Assembly (NCBI GenBank): GCA_964020085.1
Contig: OZ026601.1
Span: forward strand, 21,987,366-22,051,365
Source: Micromussa lordhowensis
Lineage: Eukaryota > Cnidaria > Anthozoa > Scleractinia > Lobophylliidae
Direction: 5' to 3'
DNA length: 64,000 nt
Below the pieces are notes generated by a model. That model searched no databases. It saw nothing but the letters and a program-made list of their open reading frames with translations, and was not told where the DNA came from. Below are positions 22,085 through 36,400 of this stretch, one piece after another. Positions within the stretch are counted from its first letter, which is position 1. Each line of letters starts with the position of its first letter. A program made the translations under genes and the position numbers.

Positions 22085-23398
22085 TACTTTTTCCTTAGTA
22101 CCCCGCGTCTAATTATACAAATTTTAGTTTTGGGAGAAGTTGTTTCACGGCACGTGCAGCTCGTGCCAAGAACGAAGGACCTGTGATCAATATACGAGAC
22201 GGCAGTTGGAAAAATATTATGGTGTTGTTAGGAAAGGCCTATTGGCAAAATATGACCTCTGTCGTTAGAAATGATGACGTCATAAGCGGCATAAAGGCAA
22301 TGGTTTATCGGACCGGACTTTTATAGTTGGATTAAAATAAAGCAATTAGGGAAGGCAATTCGGGGAGGTAATTCGGGTTAACTTGGTACTCAATTTAAAG
22401 TGGCTCTTAGGGTAATCATTTATGGCGTTGCGCGCACTACTGTGTTATGCTTTGAATGCTGTTTTTGCATTTGTTTTTACACCCAGTCCTCTCAAACTTA
22501 TTACATGAAATAAGCAGTGATTAAATTGTGTTTTACTATAATCTCTGTTAAAATTTTGGGTTTTAGTCTGAAATTATAAATGTCCAAACAAATGTGTCTT
22601 TTACTTTTTTTGAGGCTTTATTTGTGATTTTCTTGATTCCTTCGGTTAAATCTTCCACAGCAAATCGCATCCTGCGGGATACGAATTTGTAAAGCCAGTT
22701 TTTTTTTTAGATTTTCGCAAATTTATGTCTTTTACCACTGCGAAAAAAGCTGGTCTTATAGATTTCCCTGAAAAAAAACGAGCTCCGACTAAAGTAAAAT
22801 ATTTACTAGCAGTCTACCAATTTTTTTCGGAATTTCACCGAAGGAAACGCGAGAAAATTCCCTGTCAGTTTTTCTTCTTGATATGTAGCATCATTAATGT
22901 ACAATTTCCCTTTTGTAAATATTGCAAAATACAAAGGTATGATATCACAAATCCATGTCATTATAAACAATGTTTAGTGTCCCGTGCTTCCTGTTCTTAT
23001 TTCTTCCGCTCAAAAAAGAAACAGTATCATATTCGTAAAATTGGGCATCCCTTCTTAAAATTGTCACACACAGTAAAAAACAAAACAGGTAAAGGGTTAA
23101 TCTTTTAGCAAGTCGAGAAGATAAGAGCTGAAAATAGTTTATCATTGAGGTGTGGCTTCAACCGCACCCTTGACGTATGTAATTCCATGATAGATGTCTG
23201 CTGTTGCCGAGCAGGAAGTGATTCGGTTAGCTTTTAGATCTATGCTCCGAGTCCACAGCATCCAGTTATTCGGCAAATAATTTATATAACAAATAACTAT
23301 GAGCTACGTTCTCCTTAACTTGATTAAATTTATTTTTATCCCAGCTCAGGCTATTTGAGGTGGCAATAAAAGGAAAATTTGTCCTCCAAATTGAGTTC
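22085..23398. other. Intergenic, no gene seen
   Basis: Contains a 127-codon open frame (22725-23108) rich in Lys/Phe/Cys with no recognisable domain, in AT-rich sequence without splice or promoter support. I do not call it a gene. Confidence 0.45.
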
Positions 23399-23698
23399 TT
23401 ATCTTATCTTTACTCACTTCCGGTGGGCCTCATTTTGAATGACGTCTTGGCATCATATTCCTAACAATGTTTTGATATGGCCGAGCGTCAATTGTCACGA
23501 AAAGTACTCAGAAATTCACGCCCGTTGGCTTTGTGTCGAAAATGCGAGGCACGGTCTGCTTTAAAGCGGGAATGCGCCATAAGTGGATTAAAAGAATGGA
23601 TGGAATAATCAAAATTTGATGAAATTTGACGTCCGCGCCATCTTTTATTACTCCAGCCTCATTTCCAAGTCAATCTGAAGGAAGGATCGGAATTTATG

Positions 23699-23708
23699 GT
23701 CACGTGAC
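23699..23708. promoter_or_regulatory. Palindromic E-box GTCACGTGAC
   Basis: A perfect 10-bp palindrome matching the CLEAR/USF/MITF-type bHLH-zip site, about 740 bp upstream of the RhoGAP start codon. Function is inferred. Confidence 0.35.
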
Positions 23709-24407
23709 AGGTTTTGCTCGGCGCTGGCTAAAGAGGCCGAGAAGATTAGTTGTTGATTGTAAGTTTTGCTCCGCAAACTGCTGCCAGATTGGCAAATTAC
23801 AAAACCATTGACGGTTACAGAGGGCTGCATTACAGCTACTGGTTGTATCAGTGATTTGCATGTGTGGAAAGTTACGTCGAATTATGGAGCATCCGTTGTA
23901 TGGAATGTTGTTTTGAACGAAATCATTTGCCATCTCTCTCACGGGAAGCTGGGACGTTTGAGCGTAAAACTCGGGTAAAAATGCCGGATGTGTTCGCTGA
24001 ATGATTCTGTGCCGACGCCCATTATATCATTGCAACAGCCAGTTATCCGTGTTTGATTTTTCAGGGTGTATTAATTGGAATTTACGAGCTCAAAGTGCGG
24101 TGTTTGCTCTGGAAGTCAGCCTGTTGGTCGGTATGAGCCTAATATTATAGGAGCCTTTCTCAAGGTCAAACCCATTTTTACTCCTTCGCAGATCTGTGAT
24201 TTGGTTCGCGGGACAGCATCGCCACACTGACTAGCTGACCATCGCAAAAGGTCTTCGAATCATTTGTAACATTGGAATAGAAACGTGTAATTACGAATTA
24301 TCAACTACAGTAATTTATTTCGAGAACTGCGGCGGCTTGAGTTGTTGTTGGTGTATCTTGGCACGATTGTGCTTGGAGCTTGTTTCTCCTTCGCTTGGCT
24401 CTTCGAC

Positions 24408-24416
24408 ATGGGTTAA
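24408..24416 (+). promoter_or_regulatory. Two-codon upstream ORF (ATG GGT TAA)
   Basis: In the presumed 5' UTR, 23 nt before the main start. Its ATG has G at -3 and G at +4, a better context than the main start. If transcripts begin upstream of it, it should lower or regulate translation initiation. Confidence 0.45.
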
Positions 24417-24439
24417 ATTTAGCTGCAGTACAGAAACAT

Positions 24440-24466
24440 ATGGCTTCTATTAGAGGAAACGTGGAG
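24440..24466 (+). CDS. ARHGAP21: RhoGAP gene exon 1 (start codon, 9 codons)
   Basis: Reads MASIRGNVE, then a consensus donor gtaagt, and joins exon 2 in phase 0. The start has G at +4 but C at -3, a middling context. I chose it because it is the only ATG followed by a strong donor in the right phase in the CpG-containing region upstream of the PDZ exons. Being so short, it cannot be supported by homology; a transcript 5' end would settle it. Confidence 0.6.
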
Positions 24467-27400
24467 GTAAGTTATCGCTATGCTTCTGTTTTCAATAGAG
24501 GTTACGGGTTTTGTTGATCCAACTCGACAATCGCTATTCCTAAACATTGCAATTTTTCCGGCGGGGGTTTATGAAAATTCCTCAGTGAATCGTTTTTCGT
24601 TGGCGTGTTAGCTTCCACTGAATTCCTAGCTGCTGTCAGTTGATATTCTGCACTACGCTTTGTAAATTTTCCAAACGAAAACAGCGGCTCGCACGTTGTT
24701 TTACGCAATTCGTAAATTAAACTGAGTAACTTTGTTTATGTTTGCCTTGACTGTGTTCGATGTCACAAATGCCACACTTTTGTAAACGCTATTATGGACA
24801 ATTTTCTCACGCGAAATGTCAACGGGCAAACCATTCACATAAATGGAAGATTATTAGTAAACCGCCTTTAAGTAATCCGCTTTCGGCTGTGTGAAGTATC
24901 AGTATCAGGCTAGAAGGATTCTTGTACGAACATAGCGTGTTTCGTTTACAAGAAACTCAAGTCTTGTGTGAAATCGAATGTCCGGGATTCAACCATGTCT
25001 GTGCTGTGGGAGCGTGTTCATCTTTAGGACTTGCAGTGTTGTTATTTCTGGACACAATAGGTACTAACGAAGTTATTTACGCCAATGTTGTGTTTCCGTA
25101 GTGTTAGAATTGACCACGCTTTGTGTTGTTTTGTCCGTGTTCATGTAAGATAACTATCTTGATTCATTCTTTATCTCGGCGATTTTTTTCTCACAATCAC
25201 CCGGTGTCCGAAGAAGCATGTGTTTTAGTTAAGCACATTCGAATGGAATATAATTTTTTTTTGGGCAACATTCATTTTAACTTGCCGACATTCACAAACT
25301 TCGATGGCCTTTCTTTTGTTTGATGTGAGATTGGAAAAAAGTGTGATTATTAGCTTGCAAGATTACCCGAGTGGAAAAACTGTCATTTCCTTTCACTTGA
25401 ATGTCAATGGTATATAATTTTTCAGATTAAAATTGCATTCTTTAATCATGGGTTAGGAAAAGCGTTTATTGCAAATAAGTGAGTCTTCACAAGTCGTTTT
25501 ACATTGTGGGCACAGAATGTAAATTAATTATGACTCTTGTTGATTATAAGTAAGATTATGAGTATTTTATTAGGTGTAATTACTTCGTGATATTTATGTT
25601 ACCCTGTTTCTTTGTAGTAAATCAAATTATTTTAATTTTCGTTACCTCAACTAACATGTTGATTATTTTTCTAAAAAAAACTTTGCTCATTGCTTAAGAA
25701 TGCCAGACTTCGTAGAAAACGACAGATTGACTGTATGACAAACCTTCACAGTGCTGTGATAAAAAATGCAGTTTATTAATAATTTGCTAGTGATTTGCAG
25801 TTGCAAAAATGTAATGTGCATGCAGTGATAATGGCAAGCACAAAACTTTTTATGTTAAAATCAATACACTTCTGCAGGAATAAGAGGAGTAAAGTTTACT
25901 GAATCTAAAGAGTTGGGGTAGTTAATGCACATTTTGTTGCGTTAGTATAAGATCCCTATTGTTATGCATGGTTGTTATAAAGTTTTACAGAAGCAGCTTA
26001 ATTATTAGGCAACGTAGAATGGACTCAAGAGAGCAGTGGAAGCTGAGCCTACTTAATTATTGGATTAGGTGGCTGATTTGCCATCTTTTTCTAATGAATC
26101 AGACGCATAGCTCAGCATAGGAGCCAGCTGAGATCACCAAACAAGTGTTGATTTTTGCCGGCTGCCTTCTACTTTTGACAACTCTGGTTATGTAAACTAA
26201 TAGTTGAGTGTAATTGAAGTGTACAGTACATGTATGTTTTTGTTAAACATTGTAACTGCCTCTACTGAGAGAAAAATCAGAGTGAATAACATCAGCTGTC
26301 CGTGTGGCTGCAATTTTTTTTTTCGAATTGACGACTTAAGCCGTTTGAACAGATGAATATAGTTTTTGAACAGATAGCAGCAGCTGTTTAAACAGCTGAA
26401 TATTTTTCTAAACGGATAACCTCTGCCATTTGAATGTCTTCCTATTGATCCAGAACGGACAAGATATGGCAAAGAAACGTTTCTTTCCTGTTTTGTACAG
26501 AAATCCATCAGTGCACGTAACTTTCCACATGAGCAGTCACAAATTTGCAGTAGGCATACACACATACTACAGCTGTATGTGACAAGTATTCAGAGTTTAC
26601 GTTATTTTGTACATATCTCACTTGTGTTGTAAATTTTGATAACTTATATTTATACACCTGATATTTCTAGATTGTTCGTACATTTAATACAATTTTTACT
26701 TTAATGCTGTCACATTCAAAATATAACATGTACTGATTACTAATACTAACAATGTACAGTTACTGCATAAGAAGCCAGCGGCCAAAAAAAATTCCTTTGC
26801 CTGTCTGGCTTTCCAGATTTTGGATAAACATTGTTTAACTACTATGTAAGAGCTGATTTTAGCAGAAATTGTGAAGGACACTGAAATTAATGAAATTATG
26901 TAGATGATAGTATCCTGTGAAGAGGTTTGAATTATGAAGACATGTAAAACTGCCATATTTCACAGTCTACCAACTTTACTGAAATATTGTATTCATTGAA
27001 CAGATGATGAGAGCAGGACTACCAAAACATGTCTGAAAAAACGTCTGAAAAAAACTACAGCTAATCAGCTAATATTTCTTAAAACTACTGGCAACTGTTT
27101 ATTGGAAATAAAAGGGCATAATTAACCCAATAATGTGGATCTATAACTTTAACAAAAAAAATTGTCAGGGCATTTCCACATATAGGTGATGGAAAAAAAT
27201 AACATTCTAACAGTCAAAAATTTCTGGCATTCAGACTTTAGAAATGCAGGACAATCAATAAATAGTAGTACAATTTCAAATTCAGGAATGAGAAGGTGCT
27301 AATCAGATAACATTGATAGTGAGGGCAATTAAAACCCTGAAGTCAAGCCAAAATTTATCTGAATGTATGTACTCATGAATGGAACAAGTGAAAATAGCCC

Positions 27401-30400
27401 TCTCACATGTTTGCAGAAACAAATGTAAAATACTTCAGGCCTATGAAAGCCTTTGGATGCAAAATATATTGTGTCTTCACTTCAACATTCAGTTACAGAG
27501 TAATTGCCATTCTGTGTCCTACTCTGTTTCAAAATTTGAAATGATTTCAAGTATGTTTGCAGATCTTCCTGATTTCTTATGGTGGAGTAATTGTAAAACT
27601 CAAAGAACAAAGGGTGATAATTTGACAAAAGCAAGTGAGCTGGACATGTGCTATATTTTCAACTTGTTTTACAGTGCATTATAAATTCTGAAAATATTTT
27701 TGATTTGTGGGGTTTTTCAATTTACGAACGTGATTCTTTACATGGCCCTCATCTGTGCCATTGTCTTCTATTGAGTTTATTATAACACTCTTACTTTTTG
27801 ACCCAGGGGTCATTGACATTGTATACTTATCTCATTAACTCATTCAATATAATTTCTAATTCTCCAGTCCTTCTGCAAGTGAGGTTTTGTTACGTCAGTG
27901 TACATGTTAAAAAACAGGCATTGACTTGATCAGGTTTAAAAGCATGATGCAAGGTCACAACGTAGAGATGAGGATTTTTTTTTGTCGTTGGTATATAGAA
28001 AGGTTGTGTGATATCTATGTATATTCTCTTAAAGTATCATTGTAATAAAAATATCAATGTTGCAGTCTTTATATATAGGGAAACATGGCAGAAAATGCTG
28101 CAAAATCTTTGTGATATATCAAACATAACAGACAGTGTTTCATCAGAATATCCAAGCACCGAGAAGAGAGTTGGAAAATATGACGCGTAGTGGAGTATTT
28201 TTGTTGAAATTCGAGGTGTTTGGATAGCGGATGAAACACTGTCTTTAAGTGTTTGATATATCTTCTCAATCGAAACAAAAACTAACAACTAAACAAGAAG
28301 TAAAATTGTCAAAATCTATGCTACCTGTAATTAAGACCGGGTATCCAAACACCGTTACTGTCATGATTTCCTTTGTTTAAACTTGATGAGTTATTAATGT
28401 GTTTGAGAAATAGAAATCCAATGCCGAGTGATTTGTTTTTGAAAGGGTTAGTATTCTAAGTGACATTTGTAGACTCATGAGGACAGTGTACAGTCGTGTA
28501 CATTAAGGAAGAGTTTTGACGTAGTAATTTTTTCTATGTAATTTTGAGATCTCATGTTCCTTTTAAGATTATTTTTTAAGCTGCAAAGAAATCATGGCGA
28601 TCCAAAAAGGCATTTTATCCTCCTGGAAGACTTGAAGTTTATTAACCTGTTGATGTTAAGGTTGTTGTGAGCGAGATAGGATAGCTTTCTTGTGAGAGTT
28701 TTGGTTTTACCTTTATCAATTTCATTTTCCAAAGGTATCTTTCATTCTTTTAGTGAAGTCAGTGAAGCTTACATGTAGCTCATAGCTTTTTGTGTGATTT
28801 ACGAGGTTAGACTGAAGTTACAGACAACTTTGTACTGCTTCCAAACACTGTGACAAGTAGATGAAGGCTTAAATTTTTAAATCCTACAATGTATGTGGGG
28901 GAACCATACTTTGTGAAGTCTGTAGTGAGTCATGGTGAGGGTTTTTATTCAAACCTGGTCTAAAACATGGTTTGTTACAGTAAAAAATTTTCAAACTTAA
29001 TGATTCAGCCCTCAGTGTCAGATACAAGAGTAAAAAATGTCATGTCATTATCTCTTTGCTAGCAGTCGAAAGAATAATTTTATTTTTTCCAATTAATTAA
29101 ATTCAGTATTTAATCTTTTTTTTTCTCAGGAAAGTGAATTGGCTTGGCAACAAAGGAAAGATTTTGCAAATAACCCAGGATATCTCCCACCTTCCAAGTT
29201 AATAAGTTTACAACGTCAAAGTAATGGATTTGGATTCACTTTGAGGCATTTTGTTGTTTACCCTCCAGAGCTAATAAGGAAAACAAGTGAGGTCAGTACA
29301 GTACTGGTAGTATTTTTATAAAGTCAGGATCTATACACGACATTTGGATAAGCTAGGACCAATTATGTAATTATCTCCAGCCTATTCATGGACCAAAGTA
29401 ATAAGTATTCACACTTAAAAAGTCATAAAATTTAATTGTTATATAGCTAGCATTTTTGCCACTACAGTGTGCCCATTCATTGGCTAGTTCATGGTCACAT
29501 GACATCTAACAATGAAAATGTTTACCACTAAATGCTATGAGCTGGTAACATTGTGAAAACTATGACGTCAAATGGGAAACAGTTCACTGTTACCCGTGAA
29601 CTGTGACCTCTTTTGCACGTGATCAGTGCATGCAGTTAAAGGTGGCCTGATGTCGTTGCGGGTTTTTCAATTAAGTGATTATTTGTTTTCCACCAGTTTG
29701 ACCCATTTGTTTCACTGTATAACAAATCAGTCAATGACTGGTCCCTTGGGGAACAGTGAATTTGTTTCCCACGAATCTCAATGTTTCCCTTGACTTTGTC
29801 TTGGGAAATATTGAGATTCTCGGGAAACATAATTCACTGTTCTCCTAGGCACCATTAAGTGTAAATTATTACATAGAGAGCAATAGTTTTAACAGCCATC
29901 AGCTGGTAGCGACTTTAGCTTGGATTTACGTTATGTGGTTTTTGAAAGAAAAACATGCAGAAATTATTTCTGTACATACTTTACTTGGGTATACAGAATG
30001 AACAAGATATAACAAAAACAAGATGTAACAAAATGTAAACTTTATAATTTGTTACCCTAAACCACAAGCTTTGAAGACAGGATTTTTTAATAATCTTAGC
30101 ATTTCATACAACAGAGGACAGGAGGTGAATATGTTTGACATCTACCAAAACTCAACTTTCTGTCTAGACTTTCTGCTCTGAAGGTCGTGTTGTGTGTGAA
30201 TGATGACCATTGTAAGATGTTGTTGAAAATTAACTAATAACAGTCGAGGCCCCTAACTTGGTTAATGACTATAAAGACCCAAATCACAATCACATGACTC
30301 CCTTTTTCATTGTCCATTTAACGTTACAGTATGTCCTATTTTTTCCTTTTTCCTTAAGCCTGGTCCAGGACCTGGTGTAAATGGTCTTGACCACCATGTT

Positions 30401-33400
30401 GATGATATTGAAAGACATAAGGCGGAACCCATGGATACTGTGTTTGTGCGGCAGGTGGCACCCAGTGGGCCAGCAGACAGGGCGGGTCTCTCTACAGGTA
30501 ATGCTTTAACATACAAAATTGTTTGTTTTTAGGACATTTGGACCCACTGTTACTGCAAATCTTTACTGCGCATATAATTTGTGTTTCAATTTTTTGTCAA
30601 GGATGAAATGGAAGCAAGTACAGGGCTTCATTTTTGAGGAGTGGTTACTTTCTTTTTGAACTGTTGGATTAAGCTTGCATGGTCCGAAGTAGTCCTGCAT
30701 CAAACATTGGCCAGGATAGTAAAATTTGCTGTCAGTGTTCATGTTCATCACTCATTTCTGTCATTAATTGCATCATTTTGGGGGGCCATATGCCTTTCCA
30801 GTAGGGCCATACAGGTTATATGATAAATGGTGTTTTCCTTGTATTTGTACAAAAAATGTACATATTTTGTCCAATCCACATGATGATCCTGTAGTATAGT
30901 GTGGCTTGTTTATGTTCAGGGTACATGTTATGAGCATGTAATCCCCTTTGCCTGTGCTGTGGATTGTTAATTGCACTGGTAGTTGGCATCAAGCGCAGTG
31001 CCCACAGCTTTGTTTGGTTACCTTTTTCAGGAGACCAGATCGTTTCTGTTAATGGCCAACCAGTAATGGGAAAGTCCTATTCACAAGTGATTGAACTTAT
31101 TCTATCAAGGTAAGGAAACATAATGAGAAATAATGTCAAATATTAATAGACAAGCGCTTCCCACATAGAAAGTCCTGGACATATACTTCTCAAACTTCAA
31201 ATAATGTAATCCTAAACATTGTACATGTACCTGTAGAAATTTCGATATTGTAATGATTATGTTTCACAATGATTGCGATCATTCAATAGTGTATAATTAA
31301 ACCAAAGTTATGGTCTCAAGAATTCATACCTGTTATCCTGCCACAACATATTAAGCATTTGGCCGCTCTCATCTAGTAAAGAATTCCCAGTAAAGGAAGG
31401 TAATGCAAAAGAGTGAGCTAAAATTTCAGAATGAGGGAGATTATTGCGACATATTACACAAAAGAACCTAATTTGTTGAGAGAACAGAAACATATTTATC
31501 ACAATGTTAGTTGAATTGTCCCTAAACATAATGGTTAAAGTGCAGAAATGTGGCCACTTTGAGGGTTCTTTAGGATTGTGAGCCTGATAACGTAATGCTT
31601 TTCCCTTCTTTTTTTTCCTAACCATTTGTACAGTTCCTTCATTAGCTTTGCATGGCTTGCTATTGAGAATTTGGGGCCACAATAATTGAAATTAACCTCT
31701 CAGAAATTAATGTTAAGACAAATCACCACTTCTTAAATGAAAGCAATTTTTTAAAGTTTGTGTTAATTTCATGAAGCATTAATTTCCTGTAATAAGGTAC
31801 AAACAGTGTATATGTGACAACTAATGGTATGAGAAATCATTCAGAGGTTTCGGGACTGAGCCCTTCATCAGTAGATTCCACTAATGAATGGCTCAGTCCC
31901 GAAACGTCTGAACATTTATTTATACTTTGGCACTTTCAGCAATATTCTAAACTTTTATTTTTCCTTGAAGTTACAAGTGCCACGCAGTATACAAAGTTTT
32001 GAACTTCTTTCATTATTGAAAAATCATTTGTCTTTTAGCCAAGAACTGCTGGAGTTAGGTATTATTCCTAAGGAAGACTGTGTTCTTCAGATGGTGAGTG
32101 ACTGTGAAATGTCCTAGAAGTAAATAGTACTTGATACTGGGTTTGTTGACCAGGTAGTCAGTAAGTTGCATGTGTCTATGTGCATATCATCTGCACTGGC
32201 CTCGATAATTGTAGTGACACATTTACATTTAGTTAACAACTGAATAGTGTAGACAAACCTTGTGGTTTGTTCCATTTTAAAGGCATTGATATGGTAATGC
32301 AAATTAGCAGGTACAGTACCGGTCAAAGGGATTGCAGTACCTACAAGCGCGTAAATGCATGTAGTCTGTGTGTAGTATTCGTGGAAGGTAGTAATTGTGT
32401 TTAAGGTGCATGTAAGTTCATGCATGTAAATTTACTGATCCTGTAGTTACATGCATTTGCTTTTAGTTTCGCGGATATGTGTGTATTGACATTGGAGGAA
32501 GAAACCTTTGTTATTCCTACACGCATTTGCATGTATTTTGCAAAACAAAAAAAACACTACTACATGTAACTTGTATTGGAAACACAGACTCTCAATGCTC
32601 ACAACAAAAAGTAAATTTAAAAGCCGGCAAGCATTGCTAAATAAGTGGCCTAGCTCAAGCACCTGTCAAACAAATACTCTTTGTAAATCTGTAGCAGCCC
32701 GCACTTCTGCTTAACATCAAAACTTAATTCTTAAAGATCTCTGAGTACGTTAAAACACAAACAACGTACATCGTAACATAAATGTTTCTGCTTCTACAAT
32801 TTCCACAGCTATCGATTTTCGCGATCTGATAAAGGGGAGGTTGATGTGTATTGTTTTTTGTCCAAACATAGTTCAGATCACTATGTGCTTTTTTGTCACG
32901 ATCCCTTGTCACACCTTGCCATCGATGCGTCATCATGCATGAAGCTGAGGCATACAAAGACAGATTTTGAAACTACAGCACAATTTTGAAACTACTTTGA
33001 GAAATAAATGTTACTGCAAGTCTTGGAATGCGCAGATAGATAAATCACTGCATAAAATATGTCACTATCAACAGAATGTGCCGCAGCATTACTATCTTTT
33101 GGATACCCTAGTTTGTAAATAGTTTTTAGGAACGTACGTTGTTGTAGTAGTTTTTAGATCTGTGACATTTGTATTTCTTATTTTAGATTTTAATACTTTT
33201 ATGACCTTCTGCAAGTGGTTTATGTATTTACCAGGTGTCACACCATCCCAGAAATGCTTAATCCAAGAACTAATTCTTCTCTTTTGAAGGCTTCACAAGG
33301 CAGTGGAGAAAATACCTTAGTTCATGCCAAAGCATCTCGACAGGATTTAAATTGGGGGATTCAGCAGGTGTAGGCCAGTAGTTTATGTTGTTGTCAGCTA

Positions 33401-36400
33401 AAAACTGCTTTGCAAGCTTACCTGAAGACAGAACCAGCAGTGATTGAAAACAAAAGTCCTTTGGAAATATGCAGGTCTGAGGCGAGTGTAAAATGCTGTG
33501 GAAAGTTTGAGGAAACTTTTAATGAAAGCATTTCTGAATCGCTTACAAGTGAAGTGTGGGAGAATGAGAAATGCTGGGGAATTTCAACTAAACTTTCACT
33601 GACTTAATCACCTTGTGTTTTTAAGTGCTAATTAGGTCAAAAGAAAAACATTCGGATTTCTGTCCTTGGGTTAAGTCGGGCTGACAGATGGAATAAGATA
33701 ACTTTCACACTACAGGATTTCCGCCTGGGTAGATGTTGGTCATGTACTAGGAAACGATATTCGAGAAACAAATCAAATTTCATTTCAATCAGATCAAAAC
33801 AATATGTTTTCAGATAGACAACATTCGCTTCTGAGTACGTAATTGCCAACGAGCCAGCCGAGCGAAGACGCTCGGCTGGCGAGGCGGCAGAGAATAGTGC
33901 CGCGCGAAGAATGGCGTATGCGAAAAAATTCTCGATCGAGCTCTGAAAAGTGTAACTGTAAGGTGTAAGATGTAACAATGGCTCAGTTTGAGCCAATTGC
34001 AAGGACGGAACTATTCGAGCTATTGTAGTTTTAAGCCAATCAGGAGGCGCGTTACATCTAGACTTGTCTCGTGGAATATCATTGTTTTCTTTGCTGTTGT
34101 GTTTATCCAACTGTGAACAATTTCATAGTCTCAGAACATATGGAACCAGTGTGTTTCCTCTCTCACTTTATCGAAATGAAAGTTCAATTGGGGAGCGTAC
34201 CCTTTACAAAACTATTCTTTTAATTCGAATATTCAGGAAAACTGTCAGACAAGAGCACATCCAAGACACAAAATCGACAACGAACCAGCGTGTTCACCAA
34301 AGAATTGAACGAGCGTGTTCATGAATCGAAACAGTGTATTCCTTCTCTGTTTACCTATATCGAACTGAAAGTTCCATCGGGCAGCTTTTTTGGAAAGATT
34401 GTGTTCACCAGTCGAACCACTAGAGCAAATCCAGTGTTGAAATCTAGCATATCGAACTGAAGGTTGAGTCGGCAGTGTTTCCGAACAGAACTGAACAAGC
34501 GTGTTTATCATACAGTCGAATCCAGTGTTCAAAACACAAATCGGATCTGTTTTGCCACAGAATTAAACGAGTCGTGTTTCATCAATCAAACTAGCGTGTT
34601 CACTTTCACTTTGACTTTGCCCATCATTTCGACCGAGCAGCGATACATTCCAATACTCTTGATATTCAGGGATTGCGTGACGAACGTTACCGGTCGGTAA
34701 ACGCGTTATAATTTTCTCTCGGTAATGTTTGCAACAGATCCGTTATGCTGTATTAATAAACCCCTTATTATAGCACAAATTATTCGCTCGTTGGCACTCT
34801 ATCGATAGGTATACCTAGTATTAATGATGAATCTTCAAAGGCTTTTTAAACTTAAAGAAGGATAACTGATGTTTAAAAAATAACTGAAAATCTCAAGCAA
34901 AATAATGTGTTTTGCTGTTATATCATGTCCATCAACCCTCAGTTTGTCAGTCGATTGCGCCCTGGGTTGATTTAGACAGTTCGATAACGGTTATGGTTCA
35001 GATATCAAATGATTGTACTTGCATAACCTAAAAACCATTCGTTGTTCTTTACCGAGTGATCGCACGCCAAAATCCAGCCGACGATCCCCTCTTTCTCAGC
35101 TGGACAATTTCGCTGGCAGTCGGCGCTTAGCGACAACCCTGTTTTTCACAGAAAGAAAAAAAACATGATGGGAAAAGCTTTTGAGCACCAGTAAATTCCG
35201 AACGCTTTGGAGTAGGAAATATTTTTAATTAATCTTTGGATTGTTTTAAAGGAGACCGATTGCTGTAATTTAAAATTGAAAGCAACATTATGTGTTTATG
35301 TTCTGTTATCTCAGTGAATCCTAGCACGTCTGCCAGTCACTGGCGCCGCTTGTTGAAACTACAGCGGAACAAATACTTATACTGTAAAGCCGGTTTATTA
35401 AGGAAACTGGTCAGTTCTATCAGAAATGTTTGATGACCAGAAGCAAGAAGACGAAAGACAAAACTGTATCCCCTTGCAGACCAGTGTAGTAAATGTTACA
35501 CAGTAGATGTTTTGTTTACAGCAGACACACTTTTAATATTCTGTTTTCATTACACGCACTTAATGAGTTTCAGTTAAAAGACTGAGTGTTTTACGTGCAA
35601 TATCACGTCTACTGCGTACATTACACACGTGTAATTACACACATTTTTGTGTATTTTCACGTAAGGTGCGTGTAATGTGTGTAAGGTAATGCTAAAAAAT
35701 GTTCATGTACATGTAGTACACGTGCTGCAATGCTGCAATCCCTTTAACTGGTACTGTATGGTTGGGGTGTCAGACTTAAGATCCGGCGGTTGCTGGTTCA
35801 AGTTCCACTCTGTCCACTAAGCTGGGGTTGTTTTTCAGTAGACCCTAGTCCATCTCCTTGGTCTTGCCTATAAATAACCAGCTGGTCTGCCTCCCACTAG
35901 AGTTTTAAGCCTAATATGTTTAATTGAAATATTTATCTCTTTCAGTTTAAGTAGCAAGCTTGAAAATTATCTAGGCGTAGCTAAGTGCATTAACCATTAT
36001 AAATTTATCTATTTTTTTTCAGTTTTCTACTCATTCAACGCCAAGTTTATTACAAATTTACTCAGATATAGCAAGCACAGAAATTCATGCTAGTCGGTGT
36101 GTGCTATATGCTGCGTATATCATGCTAGTCGGTGTGTGCTATATGCTGCGTATATCTAAAAGAAGACACTCATATATAGAATTTTACAGTGAAGTGTCTC
36201 AGCACTTTTGTCACACATTGTAATTAAACTTAGGTTGTGACATATGGACTTTGATTAAGCCATTTGTTATAACACTATTCGCAATCATCCATTGGAAGTG
36301 TTGCAAGTAGTCAGATCTGTCCAAATTTGTATTCATCTACATGTACACTATTTATTTTACATTTCTCTCCATTCTGTGAACAACTGCGTGATGTCATTCA

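Larger units (their letters stand above)
23399..24439 (+). promoter_or_regulatory. Presumptive promoter and 5' UTR of the RhoGAP gene
   Basis: Unlike the AT-rich flanks, this stretch has scattered CpGs and several promoter-type words: CTTCCGGT (ETS-like), two TGACGTC half-CRE words, GCGCCATCTT (YY1-like), and the palindromic E-box GTCACGTGAC at 23699-23708. No TATA box was seen near the presumed start. The transcription start is unknown. Confidence 0.4.

Noticed and set aside
22725..23108. 127-codon frame
   Set aside because: No domain, no flanking signals, composition typical of AT-rich chance frames.
33637..34110. 157-codon minus-strand frame
   Set aside because: It crosses the left end and hairpin of the repeat at 33844 and lies in an intron of the RhoGAP gene; no recognisable domain.
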